Source of the DNA: Corbicula japonica
Taxonomy: Eukaryota; Mollusca; Bivalvia; Venerida; Cyrenidae
Direction of reading: 5' to 3'
NCBI GenBank assembly: GCA_038501625.1
Contig: JAZAYU010000062.1
Span: forward strand, 992,001 to 1,056,000
Length of the DNA stretch: 64,000 bases
Shown one piece after another: positions 52,501 through 63,060 of the stretch. A program made the translations under genes and the position numbers. The notes beneath the pieces were generated by a model. It was not told the DNA's origin. It ran no database searches and was given only the letters and a program-made list of their open reading frames with translations. Each line of letters starts with the position of its first letter. The first letter of the stretch is position 1.

Positions 52501-55500
52501 GTCTTAATATAGGGTTAGAAAATAGTGCACAATTGTTCAAAGTGCTTTGAAATAATGGTCTTAATTTCGTGACAGTCTTTGTTTACCTGTTCTTCATTTG
52601 CTTTTATAATTATGGAGTTGTACCATACTGATATCAATCACTTTCGTTAAATTTTAATTATTGTTACTATATTGGGCAGCCACTTCTTCTGAATGCTATT
52701 CCTTGTTTTCTCAGAGAGTGTTATTGCTTTAATGTACTTATTTTTGTCTAGACGCTATAAATGGGAGTCAAATATACTTGTTTTTATCACCCAAATAGCT
52801 GTCAAAAAAGATAAATGTTTCCAGCAAAACCATTGTTTCTGTTTATACATGGATTGGGCTGACCTTTAAACAGTTAATTTGGCAATCTGTCAGTACTAAA
52901 ACACATCAGTTTCAAATACGTGGTCTCTGCACCAACCGCTAGCTAATATCTTGCTGACTTGTAGCCTTGCATCTTCTCATGCTTTGATTTTGCTCGAACA
53001 GCATTGACAATGTTTACCATTGTTGTATGTGCAAAAACATCGTATTTCTAAAACTAAGGTTTTTGCTCTTGCAAATAAGTTGCATATATAGGAAAAGTGT
53101 TAATGCACAGTAATTGTATTTTGAAATGCCGGGTTTTAGCTTAATTTTTTCCTGTAAATGTGTGACATTGTAGACATCACATCAATATACAGGGTTATGG
53201 TTCTAGGAAAAACACAGGCAAATCAATACTTGATTTGGTCACAAGTCAATATCTTCTAAACGACATTACCTACAGTCCTGACATTTTTTGACAATGTGCA
53301 AATGACAAAACCGCATGTCTTTATGTAAAAAAGTGATTTTACCAAAAATATGTATATACTGTGTTTTTGCTGTAACCCGACGACTTAATAGATGATTGTA
53401 ATAAATTATATTCATTACTTAGTAGAAATAACAAGCTTTAAAATCTGCATTTATTTTATTTATCTTTCAGGTTTCAGAATGTACTTTATCAGAACGGAAC
53501 AAAGGTGATGGCACTACCTACACATTGCTTTCTGGGACCGAGGATTTTTTGCTGGAATTGCAAAAGTAAAGCTCTTTCTTGCATTATGGATAAGTGTTTC
53601 CCTAGGGAAAAGATATTATTCACCTGCTTAAACTAGTGCATAAGAACACTGTTAAGATGGAAAAAAATATGTCACCTCGGATGAACTGTTTTGGCAGGAA
53701 TTTGGCAGAGCCTCGTTCCGCCAAAAACAGTTGATCTGAGGTGACGGATTTTTCCATCTTCACCTCACACTCATGCAAGATACTTATATTCTTGCATACC
53801 AGATCAGGTCATCTGGTGTTTTCACCCTTATAGGAAATTTCGATACTACACCCCCATGTAGAATGAGTCACGTGAGTGATGTCACGTCTTAAAAATATCT
53901 GACATAATATATTCAAGTTAGTTAAAATAAGATTTGCGTTAATGCCAATATTTCAGCATAAGGAAAAAAATTAGTGTGTAAACATACAAAGAAATGTTAT
54001 GAATAAAGAAAGGTATGCAAAAAAAGAAGTATCTTGCATGAGACATTTGGTAAAGATAGAAAAATCTGTCACCTCGGGTGAACTGTTTTGGCGGGAACTC
54101 AGCAGAGCCTCGTTCCCTCAAAACAGCTAACCCTTGATGACAGATTTTTCCATCTTCACCTCACACTCATGCATGATACTAATAATCAAAGTATGTTGAA
54201 CTTATAATATTGCACAATACCACTATAAATGAGCTTAAACAACCCAACTGTTTCCTTAGGAATATGACTTTTGGAACATGAATTCAGTTACGCAAGTGCA
54301 AAACTCTTATAAGTACTGTATCAGTATCAGTAACATCTGTGTTATCAGATTCATTAGACTTTTTTCTGACGAAGATACCCCAGTAAGATCACTTATATGT
54401 AGACCACCATTTAACCCATTAGGCCATAGAAAAAATATTGTTAGATTCTCATCCGGATTTTGGGAAAAAAAGGGGCGCGTGGACACTTTTTAATTTTTAT
54501 TAATGAAATACATGAGAGCAGAAGTAAAAACTAACTTAAAATTTGGAGAAAATGGCATTTATATTTAGTATTATTTACCAGAACCATTGTTGTAGAATAT
54601 TCATCCATCTTTTCAATTTCTTCCAAAAAATCATGATAACAACTTACAAATGTAGCAGGTTGGTGCCTTATTCTTGCTTGAAAAACCTTACCAGTCTTTA
54701 ATACAATGTAGTGACACTATCACCTTTGGTAAGCTTTAAAGCCATGTTTTTTTCTCCATATCTGGGATGGTCTTAAACCTGTTCTGTCCGGAACAGAATA
54801 TGTTCCGATTTTTTTACCAATATTTTTTTTGGGGGCGGGTGGTTTTCGACAGGGGCGGGCGGTTATGAGAATCTAAAATATTTTTTTTCTATTGCCTTAC
54901 TCAATTGGTTTCCACACGCAACCAATGTAGATCCAGATCTGCCTGCACATATATGTTAAGCCTGATCAGGATCTTCACATTTGGTTTTTTGCTTAGAAAT
55001 AACCTTCTGTATGTAAATGTGACTTATCTAGATCCTGATGCATAGAAGGCTGATCTGGAACTACATAGGTCGCGCATCAGATTTAAGTCATTTTTCTGTA
55101 GTAAAGGATTAACCGTTCCATTTATTTCTATCTTGAAGACTGCTGCCTTTCTCAATATTAAGAATAATCCTGTGTACTTTCTGTCCCATATTACAGGTAT
55201 CTTGTGTACTTTCTTTTCCATGTTACATGTGTCCTGTGTACTTCCTGTGCCATGTTACAGATATCCTCTGTAGATTCTGTTCTGTGTTACAGGAATCCTG
55301 TTTTCTTTATGTTTCATGTTACTGGTATCCTATGTAATTTAAGTTTCATGTTACTGATATCCTGTGTATGTTGGGTTTCATGTTACAGGTATCCTGTTAA
55401 ATTTCTGTTTTGTGTAACAGGTATCTTGTGTACTTTCTGTTCCATGTTTGAGGTATCCTCTGTAATTCCTGTTCCATATTACAGATATCCGGTTATCTTT

Positions 55501-55926
55501 ATGTTTCATGTTACTGATATCCTTACTGATATGTTGGGTTTCATTTTACACCTGCTAACTTTCTGTTCTGTGTTACATGCATCCTGTGTACTTTCTGTTC
55601 CATGTTTGAGGTATTCTCTGTACTTCCTGTTCCATATTACAGGTATCTTGTGTACTTCCTGTTCCATGTAACATATATCATGTGTACTTTCTGTTCCTTA
55701 TTACAGGTATCTTGTGTACTTTCTGTTCCATGTAACAGGTATCCTGTGTACTGTCTGTTACAGGTATCCTGTCTATTTTCAAATAAATGAAGGAGTGATA
55801 GTGGAGAACAGCATTCTGGTAGATGACCAGGAAACACTGCAAGTCAGAAACATCAAGAGAGGACTGATATCAGCCTTCCAATTCCACATTTTGGAGACTG
55901 ATCAGTATGAGAATCCAGTAGAACAG
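46488..55926 (+). CDS. Large lipid transfer protein, apolipophorin/ApoB-like, 5' part
   Basis: Large lipid transfer proteins load and carry lipid in the secretory path and haemolymph. Exons seen are 46488-46566, 47634-47681, 49109-49260, 53471-53565 and 55764-55926. The phases agree (1, 1, 0, 2, 0), giving 179 residues so far. A hydrophobic leader (LLIPVSVVLIQYLG) is followed by SYIYSYGYTVETSSG, LHCTVTLEVPRKCEIIL, SECTLSE and VRNIKRGLISAF. The order CxVxLEVPxxC, CTL, NIKRGxxSA is the start of the Vitellogenin_N domain as in ApoB and apolipophorins; vitellogenin or microsomal triglyceride transfer protein fit less well. The gene runs off the window; no further exon was found to 64000, so the next intron exceeds 8 kb. 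Confidence 0.85.
46693..46805. repeat. Degenerate palindromic MITE in intron 1
   Basis: AAGGTAATAAAACTGAGAAT and TCAGTTTTATAAAATAATG at the ends, with CATGATTGGTCAC inside. Confidence 0.5.
47634..47681 (+). CDS. Lipid transfer protein exon 2
   Basis: A 48-nt exon, ELLNAAAIERPDCNRQ, with a good polypyrimidine acceptor (ccttttttta tag) and donor gtacgt. Its small size and lack of a signature make it the least certain exon, but the phase and position fit. Confidence 0.65.
48530..48605. repeat. Fragment of the 488-bp TIR element family
   Basis: GCCTTAATTTCCCCTTCTGG and TTTTGTTGTTGTCTGTCATT match the interior of 19244-19731 at about 19342-19400. Confidence 0.5.
48845..49045. mobile_element. TTAA MITE copy, ends decayed
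   Basis: AATGTGCAAACAGTGTAGAT, two hairpins and TGTTTGCTCATGCCACAAAG. It ends 64 bases before exon 3. Confidence 0.65.
49109..49260 (+). CDS. Lipid transfer protein exon 3
   Basis: ETFFKPSYIYSYGYTVET then SSGFVGVNRSRSGSKLHC and TVTLEVPRKCEIILQ. KLHCTVTLEVPRKC is the clearest link to ApoB/apolipophorin N-terminal domains. Acceptor gatttcag, donor CAG|gtaaaa. Confidence 0.92.
49433..49624. repeat. Near-perfect palindrome, two arms of about 94 bases
   Basis: The arms 49433-49528 and 49532-49624 differ at only about one base (ATATC versus TTTC near the middle). The outer arm reads TCATTTGTTTGCTTTAGTGC and the inner one ends CTCAGATTCTCGTA / TAAGAGAATCTGAG. I saw no other copy in the window. It lies in intron 3 of the lipid transfer gene. 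Confidence 0.9.
49625..50206. other. Intron sequence, nothing recognised
   Basis: AT-rich; opposing small frames at 49620-49850 (+) and 49671-49988 (-) show no family features. Confidence 0.4.
50207..50469. mobile_element. TTAA MITE, full length with an inserted ATT repeat
   Basis: TTAACCCTTTCCGCCATAGA to ACAGCGTAATGGGTTAA with TTAA at both ends. An (ATT)n run near 50428-50452 sits close to the right terminus. Confidence 0.85.
50842..50885 (+). repeat. SINE B-box fragment
   Basis: GTGACGGTGCGGGTTCGCTC then CCAGCTAGAGGCACTATCAT is identical to the 3' part of the tRNA-like unit at 51043-51140. Confidence 0.6.
51043..51145 (+). repeat. tRNA-derived SINE-like unit
   Basis: CCCGGTTAGCTCAATTGGAT matches a pol III A box, and GCGGGTTCGCTCCCAG about 55 bases on matches a B box. 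The spacing and the mismatched stem exclude a normal tRNA. The shared tail AGAGGCACTATCATTTG is repeated at 50866-50885. Confidence 0.65.
51146..52435. other. Intron 3 of the lipid transfer gene, continued
   Basis: No exon was recognised. The 72-codon minus frame at 51927-52145 and the plus frame at 52189-52512 have no recognisable features. Confidence 0.4.
52436..52520. repeat. Hairpin ACAGTGAAACCTTGATATTA
   Basis: TTGATATTAAGACCACCCCT pairs with GAGGTGGTCTTAATATAGGG. It is a relative of the MITE at 16104-16289. Confidence 0.6.
53471..53565 (+). CDS. Lipid transfer protein exon 4
   Basis: VSECTLSERNKGDGTTYTLL then SGTEDFLLELQ and a split Lys. SxCTLxE corresponds to the SQCTLKE of ApoB. Acceptor tctttcag, donor AA|gtaaag. 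Confidence 0.9.
53645..54185. repeat. Hairpin-bearing dispersed repeat, copy 2 (two hairpins)
   Basis: Two long hairpins, 53656-53762 and 54055-54158, both read GATGGAAAAAnnTGTCACCTC and GAACTGTTTTGGC with complements. Between them is a stretch shared in inverted orientation with 510-770 (ACACCCCCATGTAGAATGAG, GTCACGTGAGTGATGTCACG). This copy shows the full element has a hairpin at each end. Confidence 0.8.
54405..54895. repeat. Dispersed repeat, relatives of 26905-27168
   Basis: CCATTAGGCCATAGAAAAAA with TTAGATTCTCATCCGGATTT, and inverted at 54780-54890 (CCTGTTCTGTCCGGAACAGA, GGGGCGGGTGGTTTTCGACA, TATTGCCTTA). Confidence 0.6.
54896..55112. mobile_element. TTAA MITE copy
   Basis: ACACGCAACCAATGTAGATC to TTCTGTAGTAAAGGATTAA. 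The left terminus has diverged. Confidence 0.65.
55170..55780 (+). repeat. 32-bp minisatellite copying the exon 5 splice acceptor
   Basis: About 18 head-to-tail units of 32 bases, consensus GTATCCTGTGTACTTTCTGT then TCCATGTTACAG. Each unit contains a pyrimidine-rich tract and TTACAG|GT, that is, a complete 3' splice site. The last unit's ACAG|GTATCCTGTCTATTTTC is the real acceptor and first 17 bases of exon 5. The 155-codon frame at 55204-55671 is repeat-derived. Confidence 0.93.
55764..55926 (+). CDS. Lipid transfer protein exon 5
   Basis: After the split Lys: YPVYFQINEGVIVENSIL, VDDQETLQVRNIKRGLISAF and QFHILETDQYENPVEQ. NIKRGxxSA is the strongest motif of the Vitellogenin_N family. Donor CAG|gtaata in phase 0. 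Confidence 0.93.
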
Positions 55927-56069
55927 GTAATAACTTAATGCTCTTTATTTTTGTGTCAGGAATTAGGACCATTGAATTAAATGATTGTTTGGTCTGCTTT
56001 GCTTGTGACCATCACAATGTGTTTAACAACTTGTTTCATTAAAAGAATGAAATGTGTAAGATTTACTTT

Positions 56070-56235
56070 TAGAATACTGCATAATGGTTTATTTCATGAC
56101 CGAAAATTTTTGCAATTTTGCCCTAATTTAAATTTTCACTGTTGTAATTTAAGCGAATTTGCGCCAGCAGAAATTAACTTTCACGTTTTTACTGTTGCAG
56201 GGCATTCATATTGCAGCAAATGTACCTGTAAAAAT
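56070..56235. repeat. Dispersed repeat, inverted relative of 23330-23640
   Basis: TTTTTGCAATTTTGCCCTAA, TTTAAATTTTCACTGTTG and TTTTTACTGTTGCAGGGCAT are shared. Confidence 0.6.
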
Positions 56236-57109
56236 TAAGTATTTTTGGAATAAGTGTTTGGTATGGTGTGAAAGCTGTGCATTTAACAGTGGTATTTTAT
56301 CAAACTGTTATAAAGGAATTTGCCCATAGCATAATTGACTTCCGTTTCAATGACAATGGTAATAATGTTTTTATCGAGTGAATAATGACCATGACCACCG
56401 CATGTAGGCCTATAGACGTAATGAAGCGATAATTAATCTTAAGCCCGCTGGGGTGATTACAATACTATTTCAAACAGCTTATCAAGTAACGCTCATTTGC
56501 ATTGTTTGTAAAGCATAGTATATGCAACAAATTTTGAAAGTATGAAATTATCCCTACCCATGATTTGTTAATTGTATTGGTACTTATCTAATCTGCCCGA
56601 AGAGTTTACTATATTTGTGCGCTATGGGATATACTCGATTAACCTAGAACATAAAGAAATAGTAACGGCAATTTTAGTCAAGCGTACTATACAGTCTAAT
56701 GTAATGAACTTAATGAACTTCGGGAATTTTTAGCCTTTATTATTTTAGCGAATTCACTTCAATATTTGTTCTTCAGTCAGTACTCTTCTGCACAGTTCCT
56801 CAATGATTCAGTGAGACAATGAACAGAAACAAACACATTTATTTGGTTCAAAGTGAAATACATATTTAAGTGTACAAAGGCCAAATCTGTCAAATTTCAG
56901 ACTCTGTTGACAAGTATATACATAGCTTGTTGTTAAGGTCAGTTTTGGCAATCCCTGCAGCAGTGGGTGATACAGCTGTTGCTAAAGACATAGAGGATAT
57001 TTGTTTTTACCAGTGTAAGATAGTAATATATTTCACCGAGCGAGCTCCGAAATTCATATTTTACACAAGTGAAAATACATAATTCTGGAGTTCACAAGTG
57101 AAATATATT
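56236..57109. other. Intron 5 of the lipid transfer gene, nothing recognised
   Basis: No further exon of the lipid transfer gene was found. The 70-codon frame at 56870-57082 has no family features. Confidence 0.4.
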
Positions 57110-59225
57110 TATACCCCGGTATACGAAGTATAGGGGGTATATAGGAGTCATCATCCGGTCGGTTGGTTGGTTGGTTGGTTGGTTGGGCGGTCTGTCTGTG
57201 GCACTTACAACGTCAACAGTTTTCAAGATATCGACTTGAAACTTTAACCATATGTTCGTGAGGACATTTGCGCGAACTTTTTTTTTTCTCATGTGGATCA
57301 GTGCATTATTTTTTGGAGGGGAGCACGATTTAACAAAATCTTGTGACGCGAACTACTTCTACAGTTTTTAAGATATTGACTTGAAACTTGATACACATGT
57401 TCGGCATGAAGTGTAGATGTGCGTGACATATTTTTCGTGTGGATTAGTCCATTATTTTTTGCAGGGGACATGATTTAACAAAATCGTGTTATGCAAACTT
57501 CTAAATTTTGTGATGCGAACTACTTCTACAGTTTTTAAGATATTGACTTGAAACTTGATACATATGTTCAGCATGAAGTGTAGATGTGCGGGACATATTT
57601 TTTGTGTGGATCAGTCCATTATTTTTCAGAGGGGAGCATGATTCACGAAAATCTTGTGACGCGAACTACTTCTACAGTTTTTAAGATATTGACTTGAAAC
57701 TTGATACACATGTTCGGCATGAAGTGTAGATGTGCGTGACATATTTTTCATCTGGATTAGTCCATTATTTTTTGCAGGGGACATGATTTAACAAAATCTT
57801 GTGACGCAAACTACTACTACAGTTTTAAAGATATTGACTTGAAACTTGATACACATGTTTGGCATGAAGTGTAGATGTGCGTGACATTTTTTCATCTGGA
57901 TTAGTCTATTATTTTTTGCAGGGGACATGATTAAACAAAATCCTGTTATGCAAACTTCGACACTTACTACGTCAACAGTTTTCAAGATATAGACTTGATA
58001 CTTTAAACATATGTTCGTGAGTACATTTTTATACCCCCGTATACGAAGTATAGGGGGTATATAGGAGTCATCATCCGGTCGGTTGGTTGGTTGGTTGGTT
58101 GACCCGGTCTGTCTGTGGCACTTACAGCGTCAACAGTTTTCAAGATATCGACTTGAAACTTTAACCATATGTTCGTGAGGACATTTGCGCGAACTATTTT
58201 TTTTCTCATGTGGATCAGTCCATTATTTTTCGGAGGGGAGCACGATTTAACAAAATCTTGTGACGCGAACTACTTCTACAGTTTTAAAGATATTGACTTG
58301 AAACTTGATACATATGTTCGGCATGAAGTGTAGATGTGCGTGACATATTTTTCGTGTGGATTAGTCCATTATTTTTTGCAGGGGACATGATTTAACAAAA
58401 TCGTGTTATGCAAACTTTTAAATCTTGTGATGCGAACTACTTCTATAGTTTTCAAGATATTGACTTGAAACTTGATACATATGTTCGGCATGAACTGTAG
58501 ATGTGCTTGACATATTTTTCGTGTGGATTAGTCCATTATTTTTTGCAGGGGACATGATTTAACAAAATCGTGTTATGCAAACTTTTAAATCTTGTGATGC
58601 GAACTACTTCTACAGTTTTTAAGATATTGACTTGAAACTTAATACATATGTTCGGCATGAAGTGTAGATGTGCGTGACATATTTTTCGTGTGGATCAGTC
58701 CATTATTTTTCGGAGGGGAGCATGATTCAACAAAATCTTGTGACGCGAACTACTACAGTTTTTAAGATATTGACTTGAAACTTGATACACATGTTCGGCA
58801 TGAAGTGTAGATGTGCGTGACATATTTTTCATCTGGATTAGTACATTATTTTTTGCAGGGGAGCACGATTTAACAAAATCTTTTGACGCAAACTACTACT
58901 ACAGTTTTTAAGATATTGACTTGAAACTTGATACACCTGTTCGGCTTGAAGTGTAGATGTGCGTGACATATTTTTCATCTGGATTAGTCCCTTTTTTTTG
59001 CAGGGGAGCACAATTTAACAAAATCTTGTGACGCAAACTACTACTACAGTTTTTAAGATATTGACTTGAAACTTGATACACATGTTCGGCATGAAGTGTA
59101 GATGTGCGTGACATTTTTTCATCAGGATTAGTCTATTATTTTTTGCAGGGGACATGATTTAACAAAATCCTGTTATGCAAACTTCTACACTTACTACGTC
59201 AACAGTTTTCAAGATATAGACTTAA
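57110..59225. repeat. Higher-order tandem repeat, about 145-165-bp units
   Basis: About 14 units each contain TTTTTAAGATATTGACTTGA, AACTTGATACACATGTTCGG and GCATGAAGTGTAGATGTG. Two blocks each begin with a hairpin, TATACCCCGGTATACGAAGT pairing with TATAGGGGGTATA, at 57110 and 58030. Each hairpin is followed by a (GGTT)n run. The blocks are about 920 bases apart, so the block itself is duplicated. All frames on either strand are repeat-derived. Confidence 0.9.
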
Positions 59226-62200
59226 TATCGAGCTCTAGCTCGGGTCGCGAAGCGACCCGAGCGTTAAGCTCGTCTTAAGGTCGCAGGAATGCCCATTCAC
59301 TAACGAAAAAAAAACTTTGCCCTTCCGTTTGCTCTGGTTTCCGGTTGTGCACAGCATAAGGCAATGTAAACACGGGAAAAAAACTGACCGGTAAAAACTT
59401 ACGGCAAAGTATTGTTTTTACAAATTTTGTTATTGGCTTTATTTTTGTAAATTGCTAATTGCAAAATATCTTTAAAAATTAAAACTTATTATTCGGTAGC
59501 ATTGTTTTCGGACTAGCATTTTGGAAAGCTAAATAACTAAATCGTCAGTTTAGAGAGTAGGTTGTCGTTCGTTGTAACCAATAGCAATACTAGCAATCGG
59601 CCATTTTTAGAAACTAGACTGAAGAAATCAAGTTGAAAACTACTGAATGGTAGCTTGTCAGTGGATTATTTGGCCTTTAAATTCAAAGGAGCTTAAGGCC
59701 CAGCGACGGAACAATCAGATGCATGGAGTTTTTCTTGAAAACAAGTAAGGCTGGTGGGAACCAACTTTTATGTGAAGCTGAATTGTGAACTGGACCTCAG
59801 TCACATTGTGAGACACACTGACTGAGCTTAGGCTTAGCGTAGACCAGCGCCACAATTCAGTTTTGTATAAGAGTTTTTTGTCACTGGTCATGTTCGTCAT
59901 TCAGACATGTGAGCTCACGGCAGTCGAAGATATTGTTTGTGAGAGTACTGAACACGAGGTAGATCTATGAAATTTCTTTTATTTATTCTTATAAAACACA
60001 TGGAATAAGAGCAAATCTAATCCACAGGGGCGTTGAAGACTGACTCTGTTTTCTAAAAAAAAAAGAATCTGGCCCCTTCCCCCTAAAAAATGAGGGTCTA
60101 CACTGGGTCTACACTGCATAAACATAATGTTTATTGTTTTGGTTGATAGATTTGGATCGTTATCAGTCTTTTCCCACCAAATTTATGATCAAATACCATG
60201 GAATTGGTATATGGATTACAGTCAATAGGCCACAAACAAGTCAAATGAACCACACTTTATTTTGAAAAAGCTCAAATAGGCCTCAAAAATAGGCCACATT
60301 TTTATTTTATTTATAAAGTTTTTAGTATCATTGTGTTAATACGTTCTATGTCAGTTTATGATGTTTTATAAAATATTTTTCATGAACAAGTTGCTTCATA
60401 GATTGGACATTTTGTACAAAGCAACATGTCCTTTTTCCGGATTTTTGTCCAAGACTATCATGACTAAACAGGTGGGAAAACAATTAACAAAATGTTGCAA
60501 CAAAAGAAAAGACATCATTTATATGTCAATATGCTCTTTTGATCAATGACCTACAAAAGTCACTAGGTCTATACTAGCACAGAATCAAATATTGATGGTT
60601 GCAACATAAGCTGTGTATTTTGCATTGTCCAACATGGAAATTGGTTTAGAAATAAATTTATTTATTTGTTAAATATAACACCTTTGATTGCATTAGCACC
60701 TCTCACTTTTACTGCAAGTGTTGTAAATTTTGTATAATAGACTTACAAGTACTGCCTGAATTGACTTGTGGCCTATTTGACATGGTACCTCCAGAAACAA
60801 TTTTTTTTTAATTTTTGGCCAAATACATGACAGATTGTCCTAAATGTATGAAATTTCAGGTTTTATAAATTGTATAGACAATAATTTTCTCAAAGTAACT
60901 ACTGAGTATTACCTTTTTAATGTTAATACACAGTAATATGAGATTTTAAATAAAAGAGAAATTTACCCTTTTACTCTACAGACATGCCTTTTTACCTGTG
61001 TGAGACCGGTGTAGATTCAGATTAGCTGGCACATCTAATCAGGATCTGCACTGTTCACTTTTTGGTCAGAAATAACCTAATGATTTAAACAAGTGAACAT
61101 TGCAGATCCTGATCAGACATCATGGATGTGCTGGCTGATCTGAATCTACACAGTTTTTCCATGCCATAAAGGTGTTTACATGGAGGAAAGGGTTAATCTC
61201 CAATTTATTATCATCAGTTGGGACCAAAAAGTTTGACCAGAAAGCAGAATACATGTGTACCAAGAATAGCATCAAATATCAAGTTAATGCTCATTTTGGG
61301 AATTAAAAGTGTTCTATTATTACCATATTTTCTGTCATGTGCACATTTCAACATGATTTCATAATCAAAATATGTATGTGAGGAACATGTATACCGGTAA
61401 TCAAATACACTATTTACAAGGTGTCTGTTTTGTTTTGTTTTATTTTTGCAAATTTTGTTAAATATTCATGGTGTCACTAAATTTGCTCAGCATAAAAAAT
61501 TTGTGGTTTAGAAAATAAAAATAAATCAAAGCTTTCATAATCATTTAAATTGTTGAAAAAAAAGTAGATTGTTGTGAAGAGAAAGAAAAACATTTCTTGC
61601 CATGTCAGCGGGTTTTTGGCCTCTTTAAATACATGTAAAAATCTGAATATACCGATACTTTGATCTGCTTAAGCTGGACTTTAACACAGAAAACTGGAAA
61701 TTGCACTCATAATAAAAACAATGATTTTTTTCTTTTGTATGTTTATGTTTTAGCAATGTTACAGAAAAGAAGTTTACATTTTTTAATATATGGTACTTTT
61801 TAAAGAGAAATTTACCTATTTTAAAGTTGTTATGCCTAAATTTCTGCAATGAAAAATACAAAATCAAGAAAATATCAACTGGAATGAGCTTCAGAATTTG
61901 AAATTCACATTTTCCAGTATATATATTACATTTTATAAAATACTTACCAGACAGAGGTCCAAAAGTGGTTATGAATAATGGCATTTTATATTGCTAATTG
62001 ATGTGTTCATGGGTTTACATTTTTTTGCAAACGATCTCTTAAAATTGTTATTATACATTTTAAAAAATGGACCAACAACATTTTTAATGCATGATTTGAT
62101 TGGCAACTGCAATTCATTTATGTAATGAAAATAGATATAAAGAAGCATTTTGTTTCAAATCAGTTACTATAACCTGTAAAGGAGTTTTACATATGGATAA

Positions 62201-63060
62201 TCAGACTACATGACATTGTACATGTTTATGTTTAATTGATTGAGATTATTTCATCTATTTTGGCCCAATAGCTGAACTATTTTTCAACTTAAATAAGTAA
62301 TTCTATCATGCACATTTAAGTAACTTGGCTCAAATATGTACCTTATTGTCACCAAATATGTACCATATTGTCACAATATTTTTCACACGGCATCAATAGC
62401 TTCAAATTACTGTTGTTAATAACTGAAAATTCCTATGGCATTGTCATTCCTGGAGATATTTTCAAATGATTTTGCAAAAATATGCCCCAAAATCTAGGTG
62501 ATGTATCACACTACATATTGAAGTCTCAATGTGGTGTTAATGTGATGTACATGTATATTAAAACAGTACTTTTTAGGTCTATATTATAACTTTATTCATA
62601 TACATGCATATATATTTTTGTGAATAGCATGGAACAATTTTGTGCAATTGCAAGTTACAAAATGCAAGTGTAATCAAGGTAACATTTTAAAAAATAAAAA
62701 AAAATAAAATTTATTTTTCAGACAATAATATATAAATTTTCATGCACATGTGACAATGTAATATTTTCATGTATCATTGATGAAGAATTTATCAATATTC
62801 AATATTGCATTAATTGAGGTAATGGAACACATTTGGGTTGTAAATTTAAGCAAGTAGCCTTTGTGTTTACACACTAAAAACCCAAATGTTTAGTAAAAGT
62901 CAGATCGCCAGTTGTCCAGCTGAATTAAGTTGATGTAGACTTAAATTCTTTCCAAAAATCACATAATTTTATCGTGCATGAGTAGGCTAACAAATGTTAG
63001 AAACAAATTATTTTTTAATATAAATCATTATCTGAGATGAATAAAGCTAGAGCTCGATAA
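59226..63060. mobile_element. 3.8-kb insertion with ATCGAGCTCTAGCT ends
   Basis: The tandem array stops at 59225 and resumes near 63080. The inserted DNA begins ATCGAGCTCTAGCT and ends with its complement AGCTAGAGCTCGAT near 63044-63058. Just inside the left end is a perfect hairpin, CTCGGGTCGC-GAA-GCGACCCGAG (59238-59260). No transposase or other gene is readable. The hairpin beside a short end could suit a Helitron-type or a MITE-like element; I cannot decide. Confidence 0.6.
60963..61196. mobile_element. TTAA MITE inside the 3.8-kb insertion
   Basis: TTACCCTTTTACTCTACAGA to CATGGAGGAAAGGGTTAA with both hairpins. It postdates the insertion or was carried by it. Confidence 0.8.

Noticed and set aside
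55204..55671. 155-codon frame rich in FLFHVTGILCT-type repeats
   Set aside because: It is a translation of the 32-bp minisatellite. Three nucleotide units give a 32-residue peptide period, and there is no start context or conservation.
56870..57082. Next exon of the lipid transfer gene (VLAIPAAVGDTAVAKDIED)
   Set aside because: The hydrophobic start looked promising, but it lacks the cysteine-containing DxYGxCxT block expected after NIKRG, and I saw no acceptor in the right phase.
61625..61984. 119-codon minus-strand frame as a gene
   Set aside because: The AT-rich composition yields a Lys/Phe/Ile-rich peptide without domain features, inside a gene-less insertion.
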